DNA of 64,000 nucleotides from UBA952 sp044361535 (lineage in GTDB: Bacteria; Bacteroidota; Bacteroidia; Flavobacteriales_D; Crocinitomicaceae), in NCBI GenBank assembly GCA_044361535.1, contig JBIKIQ010000015.1, positions 1-64,000 of the forward strand. Direction: 5' to 3'. The notes beneath the pieces are model-generated. The model was not told where the DNA came from. It made no database searches and saw nothing but the letters and a program-made list of their open reading frames with translations. The position numbers were made by a program, and so were the translations under genes. Of the stretch, positions 32,544 to 40,487 are shown in pieces. Position 1 is the first letter of the stretch; every line of letters starts with the position of its first letter.

Positions 32544-33926
32544 TTATTGCAAGACGATTTTCCTTACTGTAACTGTATTTCCTTGTACGTCGATTAAATG
32601 AACAAAATACAATCCGTTTCCAGTCCAAGTGCTCAAATCCACATAAAACTGCGCTTGATTAATGGCGCTTTGAAATACCTGTTGACCTGCATTGTTTTCA
32701 ATTTTAATGCTATAACCAGCCATGGATGCAAAGTTTCCATTATCAATGGTGATGTGGTCACTCGCCGGATTTGGATAAATCAAAATCGTATTCTCGTTAT
32801 TTGGTGCCGGCAAACTCAAGGTAGTGTTGATGATGAGTGTATCTGTTACGGTAGTTAGAAGGGTATCATAAATTGTAACATTTGTAATACATGTATCAGC
32901 AATTTGGATGGTGGCCACATTGGAGGTATCAGAACAATTTCCTGCATTAGCAATGAGTCGGAAAGGTTGATTGTGATTGGATAGTTGAACATTGTTTACT
33001 GTTAACGTATTTGTGTTGCCGCCGCTATATGTTGCGTTAGACGGAACATTTTGCCAGCCATTATTGAGGGGGTTATTTTGCCATTGAACATTTTGAGAAG
33101 TAGTCGAGGAAGATAATGTAACGGTTGAACCCACTGCCGCAGATTGAGGAGAGGTTAAAATTGAACCTGCAACAGAATTGATTTGGGAATTATATAAATC
33201 TTGAATTTCGCATGTATTTAAGGCTCTATTAAATATTAGAAAATCATCTAAATTACCATTATATGGAGCACTTGTAGATGGAGCACCATTTCTTACACCT
33301 AATTTTAATGGATTAGTGGTAGTTCCAATTTGTGCATAATGAACATAGGTTAAAAATAAATTGCCGTTGATATATGCTTTTGTATTTGTTAAATCTGTTG
33401 AAAAACATACATGAAACCATTGATTTAATGGAATATTTGCAAAAGGAACTGATGTTCCCTGTGAACTAGATCCTGCCGTTGAGGCAAAACGATAAACCAT
33501 TTCGTTAACACTACTATAATTTGAAATCATGGATTGATAAAATGTTACAGATGGTAAACCAATATTATCAGATTTATCAAAAATATAATGTTCTTTACCA
33601 TCAGATGGAAATGAAGGTATTTTTAACCAAAATGAAATTGTTTGACCAGAGGGGAAGTTCGATATATTTGGTTGTGAATTGATATTAATAAAATCATCCA
33701 CTCCATCAAAATAATACGCTTTATTAGCCACTCCAAATCGATCCGTGGTCAACGTAGCGCCATTCACGGTACCATTGTTTCCATTACCACTTTCGTCGTT
33801 GGCGTTCCCATTAAAGGGCCAATAGCCCACTAATCCGTTTATTGGTACATAACTAGGTACTTGCGCCCAAATATTTACTGTCAAACAAAGCCCAACTGCA
33901 AAGGCGATTAATACTTGTTTTTTCAT
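32544..33926 (-). CDS. LamG-domain T9SS type A cargo protein
   Basis: A 460-residue secreted protein. Residues 1-21 are a signal peptide (ending IWAQ). A LamG/concanavalin-like domain spans about 30-240 (GLVGYWPFNGNANDESGNGN, then KAYYFDGVDDFI and DDFLIFNRALNTCEIQDLYN). An Ig-like linker with two Cys follows, and the C-terminal about 75 residues are a type IX secretion sorting domain (IYPNPASDHITI, ending RKIVLQ). The protein is exported across the outer membrane and probably binds a glycan at the surface. A TATATTTG box at 33957-33950 and a palindrome at 33962-33981 sit in its promoter. Confidence 0.88.
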   Translation of the reverse strand: MKKQVLIAFAVGLCLTVNIWAQVPSYVPINGLVGYWPFNGNANDESGNGNNGTVNGATLTTDRFGVANKAYYFDGVDDFININSQPNISNFPSGQTISFWLKIPSFPSDGKEHYIFDKSDNIGLPSVTFYQSMISNYSSVNEMVYRFASTAGSSSQGTSVPFANIPLNQWFHVCFSTDLTNTKAYINGNLFLTYVHYAQIGTTTNPLKLGVRNGAPSTSAPYNGNLDDFLIFNRALNTCEIQDLYNSQINSVAGSILTSPQSAAVGSTVTLSSSTTSQNVQWQNNPLNNGWQNVPSNATYSGGNTNTLTVNNVQLSNHNQPFRLIANAGNCSDTSNVATIQIADTCITNVTIYDTLLTTVTDTLIINTTLSLPAPNNENTILIYPNPASDHITIDNGNFASMAGYSIKIENNAGQQVFQSAINQAQFYVDLSTWTGNGLYFVHLIDVQGNTVTVRKIVLQ

Positions 33927-33949
33927 GGTTAATTCTTTATTAGTTTATG

Positions 33950-33957
33950 CAAATATA
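33950..33957 (-). promoter_or_regulatory. Candidate -7 box of the LamG T9SS gene
   Basis: TATATTTG on the minus strand matches TAnnTTTG and ends 23 bases before the ATG. No TTG lies at the expected -33 position; the 20-bp palindrome occupies that spacer instead, which suggests a regulated promoter. Confidence 0.4.
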
Positions 33958-33961
33958 TTAA

Positions 33962-33981
33962 AGTTATGTATATACATAACT
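33962..33981. promoter_or_regulatory. Perfect 20-bp palindrome, putative operator
   Basis: AGTTATGTATATACATAACT equals its own reverse complement over all 20 bases. It lies 32 bases before the XRE regulator start (34014) and 35 bases before the LamG gene start (33926, opposite strand), just upstream of the candidate LamG -7 box. The adjacent XRE protein, a likely dimer, is the obvious candidate to bind it and control both genes. Confidence 0.6.
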
Positions 33982-34013
33982 AATTATGGTGAAAAATCAA
34001 ACAATTTGCCAAC

Positions 34014-34307
34014 ATGGCGAAAAATACAGATGAAGTTTTATTGCGTTTGGTTGGAGATAAAATAAGAGAATTACGAAAGTCCAAGAAACTTTCTCTTCGT
34101 GATTTGGCATACCGCATTGGAATGGAGTCTTCAAATTTATCTGTTATTGAGAATGGTCGTTCGAATCCACAATTACTAACGTACGCTAAAATTGCAGCTG
34201 CACTTGATGTTTCACTTTCAGATATTTTTGAAGTAACCTTTGATTTTAGTCAGTTAAACACGAGTGAAAGCGTTTACAATCCAAGAAAACATAATCCAAA
34301 AAACTGA
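34014..34307 (+). CDS. XRE family helix-turn-helix regulator
   Basis: A 97-residue protein consisting mainly of one Cro/C1-type helix-turn-helix (about 10-70: IRELRKSKKLSLRDLAYRIG, then ESSNLSVIENGRSNP and LTYAKIAAALDVSLSDIFEV). The short tail (NPRKHNPKN) is basic. It has no sensing domain, so it may respond through dimerisation or a partner. It is divergent from the LamG gene and lies next to a perfect palindrome. Confidence 0.88.
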   Translation: MAKNTDEVLLRLVGDKIRELRKSKKLSLRDLAYRIGMESSNLSVIENGRSNPQLLTYAKIAAALDVSLSDIFEVTFDFSQLNTSESVYNPRKHNPKN

Positions 34308-34367
34308 TTCTAATTATAATTGTATTTCAAGAATTCTTTATAATTCCAAACACGAGCGAGTAATAGT

Positions 34368-35555
34368 TTATTTTCCAATTAATTTAACAATCTCCTGTAC
34401 ATCCTTGTAATTTCGGACGATAAACTTTTGTTTTGCGTCCACCTTATCAAACAAGGCTTGTTGTTTTTTGGATAATGCTTCGTTGTGGAATTTGCATTCA
34501 ATCAAGATTTTAGTCTCTGAGTAAAAATCCAGTTCAATTGTATTTTCGTAGATGTATTTCAAATTCAACTGTTTCAAGCTCAAAAAAGCATAGTTTTCAA
34601 ACATAGCGCCCCAATCTCGTTCACCCGTATAATAATTTCTAATTCCCGTATCGCAGCAATAAATTTTCTTTGGAGAAACAAGTTGTTCATTCAATTTTCC
34701 ATGTCGTGAAACCGGATAAATAATGAAAGTATCGCAAAACAAATCAAAATACCTTTTAGAAGATTCCGTAGAAATGCCAAGTATTTTAGCGATTTTATTG
34801 ATGCTCAATGTTTTTCCACTCCGTTCCATCAACAAGAGAAAATAGTCTTTCAATACACTGATTTGACGAATTCCATGAACTGCCGCAATATCTTTGTAGA
34901 TAATATTGTCCATTAATTCCCGGATATACGCATCATCATTCGTTAAAACGTACTCGGGAATTCCACCTTTTACGAGATATTCCTTAAAATAAGTTTCGTG
35001 TAAATGAGCATCCGATTTGGCGATTTTGATATTTCTAAAATCAAGAAATTCTTCGTAATTCAAGGGTAAAACTTCAAACGTTATGGATCTTCCCGTAAGC
35101 AAGCCACTTTGAGATTTTAATAAAGATGCACTGGAAGAAGAGGCAATTACTTTGACATTACCAGCATCGTACAAGTTTTTCAGCTGTTGCTCGTAGTTTG
35201 GACAAAAGGTTATTTCATCCAAGAACAAATAGATTTGATCTTTAATACTCAAAGCATTCATTTCTCGAAAATATTCAACGATTTCTAAAATCGTTTTTCC
35301 TTGTAATAAGTAATCGTCTAAACTGACGTATAGAATATTTTTTGCTGGGAATTTTTGCTCAAAAATCAAGTGTTTAATGCTTAATTTCATAAGACTTGTC
35401 TTTCCGATGCGCCTTAATCCAGTCAGAAAAACTACTTGTTTATTGGTTAGATTAGGAAGTAATCTCTTCCGAAAATCAGTTCGTTCCTTCAAGATAGTTA
35501 ATTTCTCAAAATCATCTTCCCACCAAGGATTATAACGATAAAGATCTTTGTCCAT
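34368..35555 (-). CDS. AAA ATPase with DUF4143 domain
   Basis: A 395-residue protein with an N-terminal AAA_14-type ATPase. Walker A is GLRRIGKTSLMK near 46-57, Walker B is QIYLFLDEITF near 105, and an arginine-rich sensor follows. The C-terminal half (about 200-395) is the DUF4143 module, with a winged-helix-like stretch (LSINKIAKILGISTESSKRYF) and a nuclease-like core (IELDFYSETKILIECKFHN). The E-x-D/E-x-K spacing resembles a PD-(D/E)XK fold. The function is unknown. Its upstream region carries an array with 33-bp period. Confidence 0.88.
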   Translation of the reverse strand: MDKDLYRYNPWWEDDFEKLTILKERTDFRKRLLPNLTNKQVVFLTGLRRIGKTSLMKLSIKHLIFEQKFPAKNILYVSLDDYLLQGKTILEIVEYFREMNALSIKDQIYLFLDEITFCPNYEQQLKNLYDAGNVKVIASSSSASLLKSQSGLLTGRSITFEVLPLNYEEFLDFRNIKIAKSDAHLHETYFKEYLVKGGIPEYVLTNDDAYIRELMDNIIYKDIAAVHGIRQISVLKDYFLLLMERSGKTLSINKIAKILGISTESSKRYFDLFCDTFIIYPVSRHGKLNEQLVSPKKIYCCDTGIRNYYTGERDWGAMFENYAFLSLKQLNLKYIYENTIELDFYSETKILIECKFHNEALSKKQQALFDKVDAKQKFIVRNYKDVQEIVKLIGK

Positions 35556-35570
35556 GACTCTTCAATTAGT

Positions 35571-35705
35571 ATATTACAAACAAAAATAACAAAACCATTT
35601 GGTATAAACAAACGAAATTTATTAAAACCATTTGTTTTCAGCAAACGAAAATTACAAAAAGCGTTTGTTATAAACAAACAGAATCGTTAAAAACCATTTG
35701 CTCTT
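35571..35705. repeat. Tandem array, 33-bp period, upstream of AAA/DUF4143 gene
   Basis: Four copies of an A/C-rich core begin at 35595, 35628, 35661 and 35694, exactly 33 bases apart (CCATTTGGTATAAACAAACG, CCATTTGTTTTCAGCAAACG, GCGTTTGTTATAAACAAACA, CCATTTG). The third unit holds the perfect inverted repeat GTTTGTT-ATA-AACAAAC. A degenerate half-unit (ACAAACAAAA) precedes at about 35576. All lie within 150 bases of the ATPase start on the minus strand. Confidence 0.75.
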
Positions 35706-35750
35706 AAAGAAAAAATCATAAAAGTATGTGATAAATAAAATCTTACACCA

Positions 35751-36434
35751 TCAAGGAGTACTCAACGAAACGGGTAATATTTTTCCTTTGAAAAAACGGT
35801 TGCCATTCAGCGCAAAATCTACGATAAATGCTGCCATTTGATCTGGTGTGGTTGGTGCCTCATAACCGGGGAATGCTTCTTGTAACATTTCTGTTTGAAC
35901 CGCACCTAAGCATAAACAATTCATGGAAAGGTTAGTTTCTTTGTATTCTTCTGAAAAAAGTTCTGTAAAACTACACAATGCCGCTTTGGAAGTGGAGTAG
36001 GCGCTCAATCCAGCAAATTTTACCGAGCCTTGAAATCCTCCCATGGAACTGATATTTAAAATATGAGCATCTGGATGAAACGAAGGTAAAAACCCTTGAA
36101 CCGTTTCCATTACTCCAATAACGTTTATTTGATACGATAACTGAAAATCTTCGTGGGAAATGGTTTCAAATGGTTTATTCACCAAGTAACCTGCATTGTT
36201 GATGAGGATGTCAATTGCTCCTATTTTTTCAGAAAGTACCTGTACTTGTTCGCTTACCTCATGGGATAAATCAAAAGCAAGTGAAGTAACATTAGAGTAG
36301 CCTTCGAAAGCTTTTTTCATTTTTTCAAAATCTCGCGACAAGGCAAAAACGGTATTCCCAACTTCAGCAAATTGTTTCACGATTTCAAAGCCAATTCCTC
36401 GGCTTGCTCCAACAACTACAATTGTTTTAGACAT
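35751..36434 (-). CDS. Short-chain dehydrogenase/reductase (SDR)
   Basis: I start at the ATG at 36434 (MSKTIVVVGASRGIGFE), giving 227 residues; a longer frame to 36458 adds only residues within the upstream gene. The NAD(P) motif GASRGIG, the NNAG segment (NNAGYLVNKPFE) and the catalytic Ser/Tyr/Lys (SSMGG, AYSTSKAAL) are all present. It overlaps the stop of the PaaE-like reductase gene by 8 bases, so it is likely translated with it. The substrate is unknown. Confidence 0.88.
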   Translation of the reverse strand: MSKTIVVVGASRGIGFEIVKQFAEVGNTVFALSRDFEKMKKAFEGYSNVTSLAFDLSHEVSEQVQVLSEKIGAIDILINNAGYLVNKPFETISHEDFQLSYQINVIGVMETVQGFLPSFHPDAHILNISSMGGFQGSVKFAGLSAYSTSKAALCSFTELFSEEYKETNLSMNCLCLGAVQTEMLQEAFPGYEAPTTPDQMAAFIVDFALNGNRFFKGKILPVSLSTP

Positions 36435-37506
36435 CGAAGGTAATTGTAACGTTTTCACTTGTTGGATGCGCCTGACATGTTAAGATATACCCATTCTTAA
36501 CCTCTTCATCTGTAAGTGAATAATTCAATTTCATAGAAGCTGAACCTTCTAATACCTTTGCTTTGCAAGAACAACAAACGCCCCCTCGGCAAGAAAAAGG
36601 AACATCTAGTCCTTCATTTTCGGAAGCTTGTAAAAAGGTGTCGCCATCTGTTTTTAACTTAAACTCAGCCGTTTCTCCATCTAAAATAACTTTCACAGAG
36701 CTCTCACCAGAGAAATCTGAATGCGATGTTTCTGTTTGTTGCGAAGCTAAAAGAACGGGGGTAGTAAAAAGTTCATAGCGAATTTTATCACTTGAAACAC
36801 CGAAGAATTTCAAATTATCTTCAACCGTTTGAATCATAGCTTCCGGCCCACAAATCAGGAAGGAATCTGCTTTTAAAAGGTCAAGATTAGATTTAATTTC
36901 ATCACGCAGATTCTTTTCGTCAATTCTTCCCGTTTTACAACCCTCATGTTCTTTTTGACTCAAGAAATGTATTGAATTTGTATTTGTTAATTTACCTAAT
37001 TCCTCCCTGAAAAGAATTTCTGAAAAACTTCGACTTCCGTATAAGAGTGTTAATTTTTTAGTGGTGCCTTCTACTGATTTTGCAATAGATAAAATGGGTG
37101 TTATTCCACTTCCGGCTGCGAAAGCAACAATGTTTGAGTCAGAATTTTTGATGCCGAAATTTCCTTCTGGCTTACTCAGTTGAATAGCATCTCCAATTTT
37201 AAGTGAATGAACCAAGTAATTGGAAGCCTTTCCATTTTGGATTGCTTTTACTCCAATAGCAAGAGGTTCATTTTTACCAGAGCAAATAGAATAGGATCGT
37301 CTTACTTCTGAATTATCAATTACGAGATTCAAATTAAGGTACTGACCTGGAATAAATTCAAATTCTGATTTTAAATTTTCTGGAATATCAAATATGATTT
37401 TCACTGAATCTTCTGACAAAACAACCTTATTAGCAATTTTCACCTCGTGAAAACCCTTGTGTGATTTTGGTGTCGAACTTTTTTTAAAAATATCAAATAA
37501 TCCCAT
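36427..37506 (-). CDS. PaaE-like ferredoxin reductase with C-terminal 2Fe-2S domain (copy 2)
   Basis: A 359-residue electron-transfer protein with three parts. The FAD-binding domain has RRSYSICSG near 80, the NAD(P)-binding domain has FAAGSGITPILSIAKS near 118, and the C-terminal ferredoxin has the 2Fe-2S ligands FSCRGGVCCSCKAKV plus a Cys in ILTCQAH. It resembles the reductase of phenylacetyl-CoA epoxidase (PaaE). It starts 2 bases after the stop of a paralogue with the same layout. No oxygenase subunits are nearby. Confidence 0.88.
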   Translation of the reverse strand: MGLFDIFKKSSTPKSHKGFHEVKIANKVVLSEDSVKIIFDIPENLKSEFEFIPGQYLNLNLVIDNSEVRRSYSICSGKNEPLAIGVKAIQNGKASNYLVHSLKIGDAIQLSKPEGNFGIKNSDSNIVAFAAGSGITPILSIAKSVEGTTKKLTLLYGSRSFSEILFREELGKLTNTNSIHFLSQKEHEGCKTGRIDEKNLRDEIKSNLDLLKADSFLICGPEAMIQTVEDNLKFFGVSSDKIRYELFTTPVLLASQQTETSHSDFSGESSVKVILDGETAEFKLKTDGDTFLQASENEGLDVPFSCRGGVCCSCKAKVLEGSASMKLNYSLTDEEVKNGYILTCQAHPTSENVTITFDV

Positions 37507-37508
37507 AA

Positions 37509-38579
37509 TTAATCGTCAAATGAAACTACCAATTTATCACTCGTTGGATGTGCTTGGCAGGTTAATATATATCCTCGTTCTACTTCCTCTTTGTCTAAAG
37601 CATAGTTAACATCCATGGATGCACTACCTTCTATTACCTTTGCTTTGCATGTGCAACAAACACCTCCTTTACATGCAAATGGCAAATCAGCACCAGCGTC
37701 AAAACCCGCATCTAAAATACTTTTTCCTTGTGATGACATGTTAAAATCAATCGTGTCACCGTCCAGGATTATAGAAACACGAGAATCAAAGGAAGGTTCA
37801 TTTGTTTCTGCTTTTACGTTGTTTTTTGCACTGCCAGAACTAGTAAACAATTCAAAATGAATATTTCCCTTGACTACACCTTTAGAGATCAATGTTTTTT
37901 CTACATCTAAAATCATGCTTTCTGGTCCACAGATATATACAGCATCTATGGATTGGTTTTTTAGAAATGCATCGTATAGGTCGGCGCATTTCTCGGAATC
38001 AATTCTTCCTTTTTGTATTTTATTCCCTAAACTTTCTCTTGACAGAACATGAATAACACGGAAGTTAGAAAGATGTAAACTTTTCAAAGCTTCTAATTCC
38101 TCTCTGAAAATAATACTTGAAAACCCTTTATTTCCATAAAATAAGGTAACATCACTTTCAGGTTCTTCCTTTAAAACTGTTTTGGCAATGGATAGAATAG
38201 GGGTAACACCACTTCCCGCAGCGAATAGTACATAGGATTTTTTGGCTGATGTATCTGGATTAAGTAAAAAATTCCCCATTGGGGTCATTACTTGTAATTC
38301 ATCTCCAATTTTCAACTCATTATTAGCATATGTAGAAAAAATCCCGTTTTCAACTTGTTTTACTGCAACTCTCCATTCATTTTCAAATGGAGCAGAGCAC
38401 AAGGAATAAGAGCGTCTTACATCTTCATTATTGATTAGGGTGCGAAGGGTTAAATATTGACCTGATTTGAATGTGTAATCTTGATTTAGCGTGTTCGGAA
38501 TATCGAATGCAATTGAAACACAATCGTCCGTTTCTCTTCGAATATCTTTGATTTTTAACGAATTAAACTTTGGTGTCAT
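37509..38579 (-). CDS. PaaE-like ferredoxin reductase with C-terminal 2Fe-2S domain (copy 1)
   Basis: I start at the ATG at 38579 (MTPKFNSLKIKDIRRE), giving 356 residues. The frame extends to 38654, but a TACTTTTG promoter-like box at 38607-38600 lies inside that extension. The protein has the FAD site RRSYSLCSAP, the NAD(P) site FAAGSGVTPILSIAKT, and ferredoxin ligands FACKGGVCCTCKAKV plus ILTCQAH. It is a clear paralogue of the gene immediately downstream. It presumably transfers electrons from NAD(P)H to an oxygenase or desaturase that is not encoded beside it. Confidence 0.88.
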   Translation of the reverse strand: MTPKFNSLKIKDIRRETDDCVSIAFDIPNTLNQDYTFKSGQYLTLRTLINNEDVRRSYSLCSAPFENEWRVAVKQVENGIFSTYANNELKIGDELQVMTPMGNFLLNPDTSAKKSYVLFAAGSGVTPILSIAKTVLKEEPESDVTLFYGNKGFSSIIFREELEALKSLHLSNFRVIHVLSRESLGNKIQKGRIDSEKCADLYDAFLKNQSIDAVYICGPESMILDVEKTLISKGVVKGNIHFELFTSSGSAKNNVKAETNEPSFDSRVSIILDGDTIDFNMSSQGKSILDAGFDAGADLPFACKGGVCCTCKAKVIEGSASMDVNYALDKEEVERGYILTCQAHPTSDKLVVSFDD

Positions 38580-38725
38580 ACGTGGTTTTTCTGAGGTTTC
38601 AAAAGTACAAAATTCATTTGAAATCCACCTTGTTTTTCGATTTCGTAAGCACAATCATTAAAAATAGTTGCTTGATATGTGTAACAAAAGAAGCAGCTTC
38701 TCCGTAATTAAGTGTCAGACTATTT

Positions 38726-39619
38726 ATGAAGAGAATTTTCATTTTATTTGTTTTTTACGCACAATTTTCTTTTGCAGAGGAGCATTTGATATCTCGTTCT
38801 GAATATATAGCATCCTGGAAATTTGTTGCAATTGAACAAATGAATTTAACTGGTATTCCAGCCAGCATCACAATGGCACAAGGTATTTTGGAATCGGGTA
38901 GTGGAAACTCAAAATTAGCACGAGAAGGGAAAAATCATTTTGGCATCAAATGTCATGGATGGGAAGGGGATAAAATGTATGTGGATGACGATATAAAAAA
39001 TGAATGTTTCAGAGTTTACAATGATGCAAAAGACTCCTATCAAGACCACAGTGATTTCTTGAAAAAGTACAAACGCTATGAATTTTTATTTACCTACAAG
39101 TCTACTGATTATAAGAGTTGGGCAAGGGGTTTGAAAGAGGCAGGGTATGCAACCAATCCGAGCTATGCTGAAAGTTTAATTAAGTTGATTGAAGAAGAGA
39201 AATTATTTGAACTTGATAAGCAACAACTCAGTACAGAAACAATTTTCGCCGCCGATATTCAGAAAAGTTTTGTAAAACATACGTTTTATACAAATTCCAA
39301 TGGCACAAACTATATTTTAGTAAAAAAAGGTGACACATTCTTTAAAATATCAGAGGAACTAAGGATTTCTATGACAGTTTTAAGGAAATACAATGATTTT
39401 CATTCGGATAAAGAATTTTTAGTTCCTGGTGAGAAAATATACATACAGCAAAAGGTTCGAAAATCAAAAAAGGAGAAATTTATAATTCTTGATGGGAAGA
39501 AGACATTACGAGAAATTTCACAGGAAAAGGGAATTCGCTTGAAATCTCTTGTGAAAAAAAACAACACGTTCATAGCCGATCAACATTTGCCTAAGGGCAC
39601 AAAAGTATTCCTGAAATAG
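38726..39619 (+). CDS. Glucosaminidase with LysM repeats
   Basis: A 297-residue secreted peptidoglycan hydrolase with signal peptide (1-17) and a GH73-type glucosaminidase domain at about 20-165. The catalytic Glu lies in TMAQGILESGSGNSKLARE near 52, followed by NHFGIKCHGWEGD. Two LysM modules follow (ILVKKGDTFFKISEELRISM and the less clear FIILDGKKTLREISQEKG). It cuts the glycan backbone during growth or cell separation. A strong hairpin terminator follows the stop. Confidence 0.9.
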   Translation: MKRIFILFVFYAQFSFAEEHLISRSEYIASWKFVAIEQMNLTGIPASITMAQGILESGSGNSKLAREGKNHFGIKCHGWEGDKMYVDDDIKNECFRVYNDAKDSYQDHSDFLKKYKRYEFLFTYKSTDYKSWARGLKEAGYATNPSYAESLIKLIEEEKLFELDKQQLSTETIFAADIQKSFVKHTFYTNSNGTNYILVKKGDTFFKISEELRISMTVLRKYNDFHSDKEFLVPGEKIYIQQKVRKSKKEKFIILDGKKTLREISQEKGIRLKSLVKKNNTFIADQHLPKGTKVFLK

Positions 39620-39665
39620 CTTTATTGACACTCAGGAATTTGTTTGTTGTTGTTTGTTTAAATGG

Positions 39666-39695
39666 AAAGAGGTCGCTTTGGTGACCTCTTTTTTT
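39666..39695. terminator. Bidirectional intrinsic terminator
   Basis: A perfect 9-bp stem AAAGAGGTC (39666-39674) and GACCTCTTT (39683-39691) with an 8-base loop is followed by a T-run on the plus strand. It lies between the convergent glucosaminidase and T9SS type B genes and could serve both. Confidence 0.85.
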
Positions 39696-39705
39696 GTAAA
39701 TAAAA

Positions 39706-40365
39706 TCAGCGAAATAAAGTAATGTTTCCTGTTTTAATTTTTTTTAATCCATCATTGTAAATAACAACCATTTGGTAAGCATAAATACCAGGCATACAAT
39801 TGTCGCCTTTGTATGTTCCATCCCATGAAAAATAAAGGTTATCACTTTCAAAGATGAGTTCACCCCATCTATCATAAATGAAAAAATCTATGTAAGAAAC
39901 AGTTTCATCAACAAGAATAGAGAATGTATTATTTATTTCTGCACCAAAATTATTTGGACTAAATGCCGAAGGAATTGTAACACCATCATCTTCAATAACT
40001 TCACCAGGAATAGGGCAATTAAAAAAAGTACTATCAACACTTCCAAAGGTTGAACCATTTCCAATTTTTATTTTATCCAAAAAAACTTCAAAATAACCAT
40101 TACCATAAGCACAACAAATTCCATCATCACCGGAATCATTTACAACTACAATTATGCATTGTGTAGTATCCACGCAAACTTGATCGCTATTGCTCGTTCC
40201 TGCTAATATTTCAGTATTGTTAACTAGAATTTTCCAAGAAATTTCATCTGCAAAAAAATCAGGAACCATGTTGATTTCTAGCAAGGCTTCTCCGGAGGGA
40301 CATTGAGAAAAAATCGACGTTTTGGCGCAAAAAGATAAAAAAATAACGACCAAAAGTTTATTCAT
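39706..40365 (-). CDS. Secreted protein with T9SS type B (gliding-motility) sorting domain
   Basis: I start at the ATG at 40365 (MNKLLVVIFLSFCAKTSIFS), giving 219 residues; the open frame runs to a TTG at 40443. A signal peptide of about 20 residues is followed by an unnamed domain of about 90 residues with several Cys. The C-terminal about 90 residues are the gliding-motility-associated type B sorting domain: TIPSAFSPNNFGAEINNTFS, then FIYDRWGELIFES, WDGTYKGDNCMPGIYAYQM and a final KTGNITLFR. It is secreted by the type IX system and probably surface-attached. Confidence 0.85.
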   Translation of the reverse strand: MNKLLVVIFLSFCAKTSIFSQCPSGEALLEINMVPDFFADEISWKILVNNTEILAGTSNSDQVCVDTTQCIIVVVNDSGDDGICCAYGNGYFEVFLDKIKIGNGSTFGSVDSTFFNCPIPGEVIEDDGVTIPSAFSPNNFGAEINNTFSILVDETVSYIDFFIYDRWGELIFESDNLYFSWDGTYKGDNCMPGIYAYQMVVIYNDGLKKIKTGNITLFR

Positions 40366-40487
40366 AGTACAAAGTTCTAAAATGTAATCAAATTTTACTG
40401 AATGAATGTCTCTCAAATTATTACAAGTTTTAAACAAAATCAAGCGATTTCAAACATGAATTCTGTTAATGTTGCTAAATTTGTGTA

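Noticed and set aside
35571..35705. CRISPR array
   Set aside because: The period is constant at 33 bases but the units are diverged copies with no unique spacers between them, and no cas genes are in the window.
32185..35750. Prophage, insertion sequence or toxin-antitoxin system
   Set aside because: No transposase, integrase, terminal repeats or phage genes are visible. The XRE gene has no toxin-like neighbour on its strand, so I kept it as a plain regulator.
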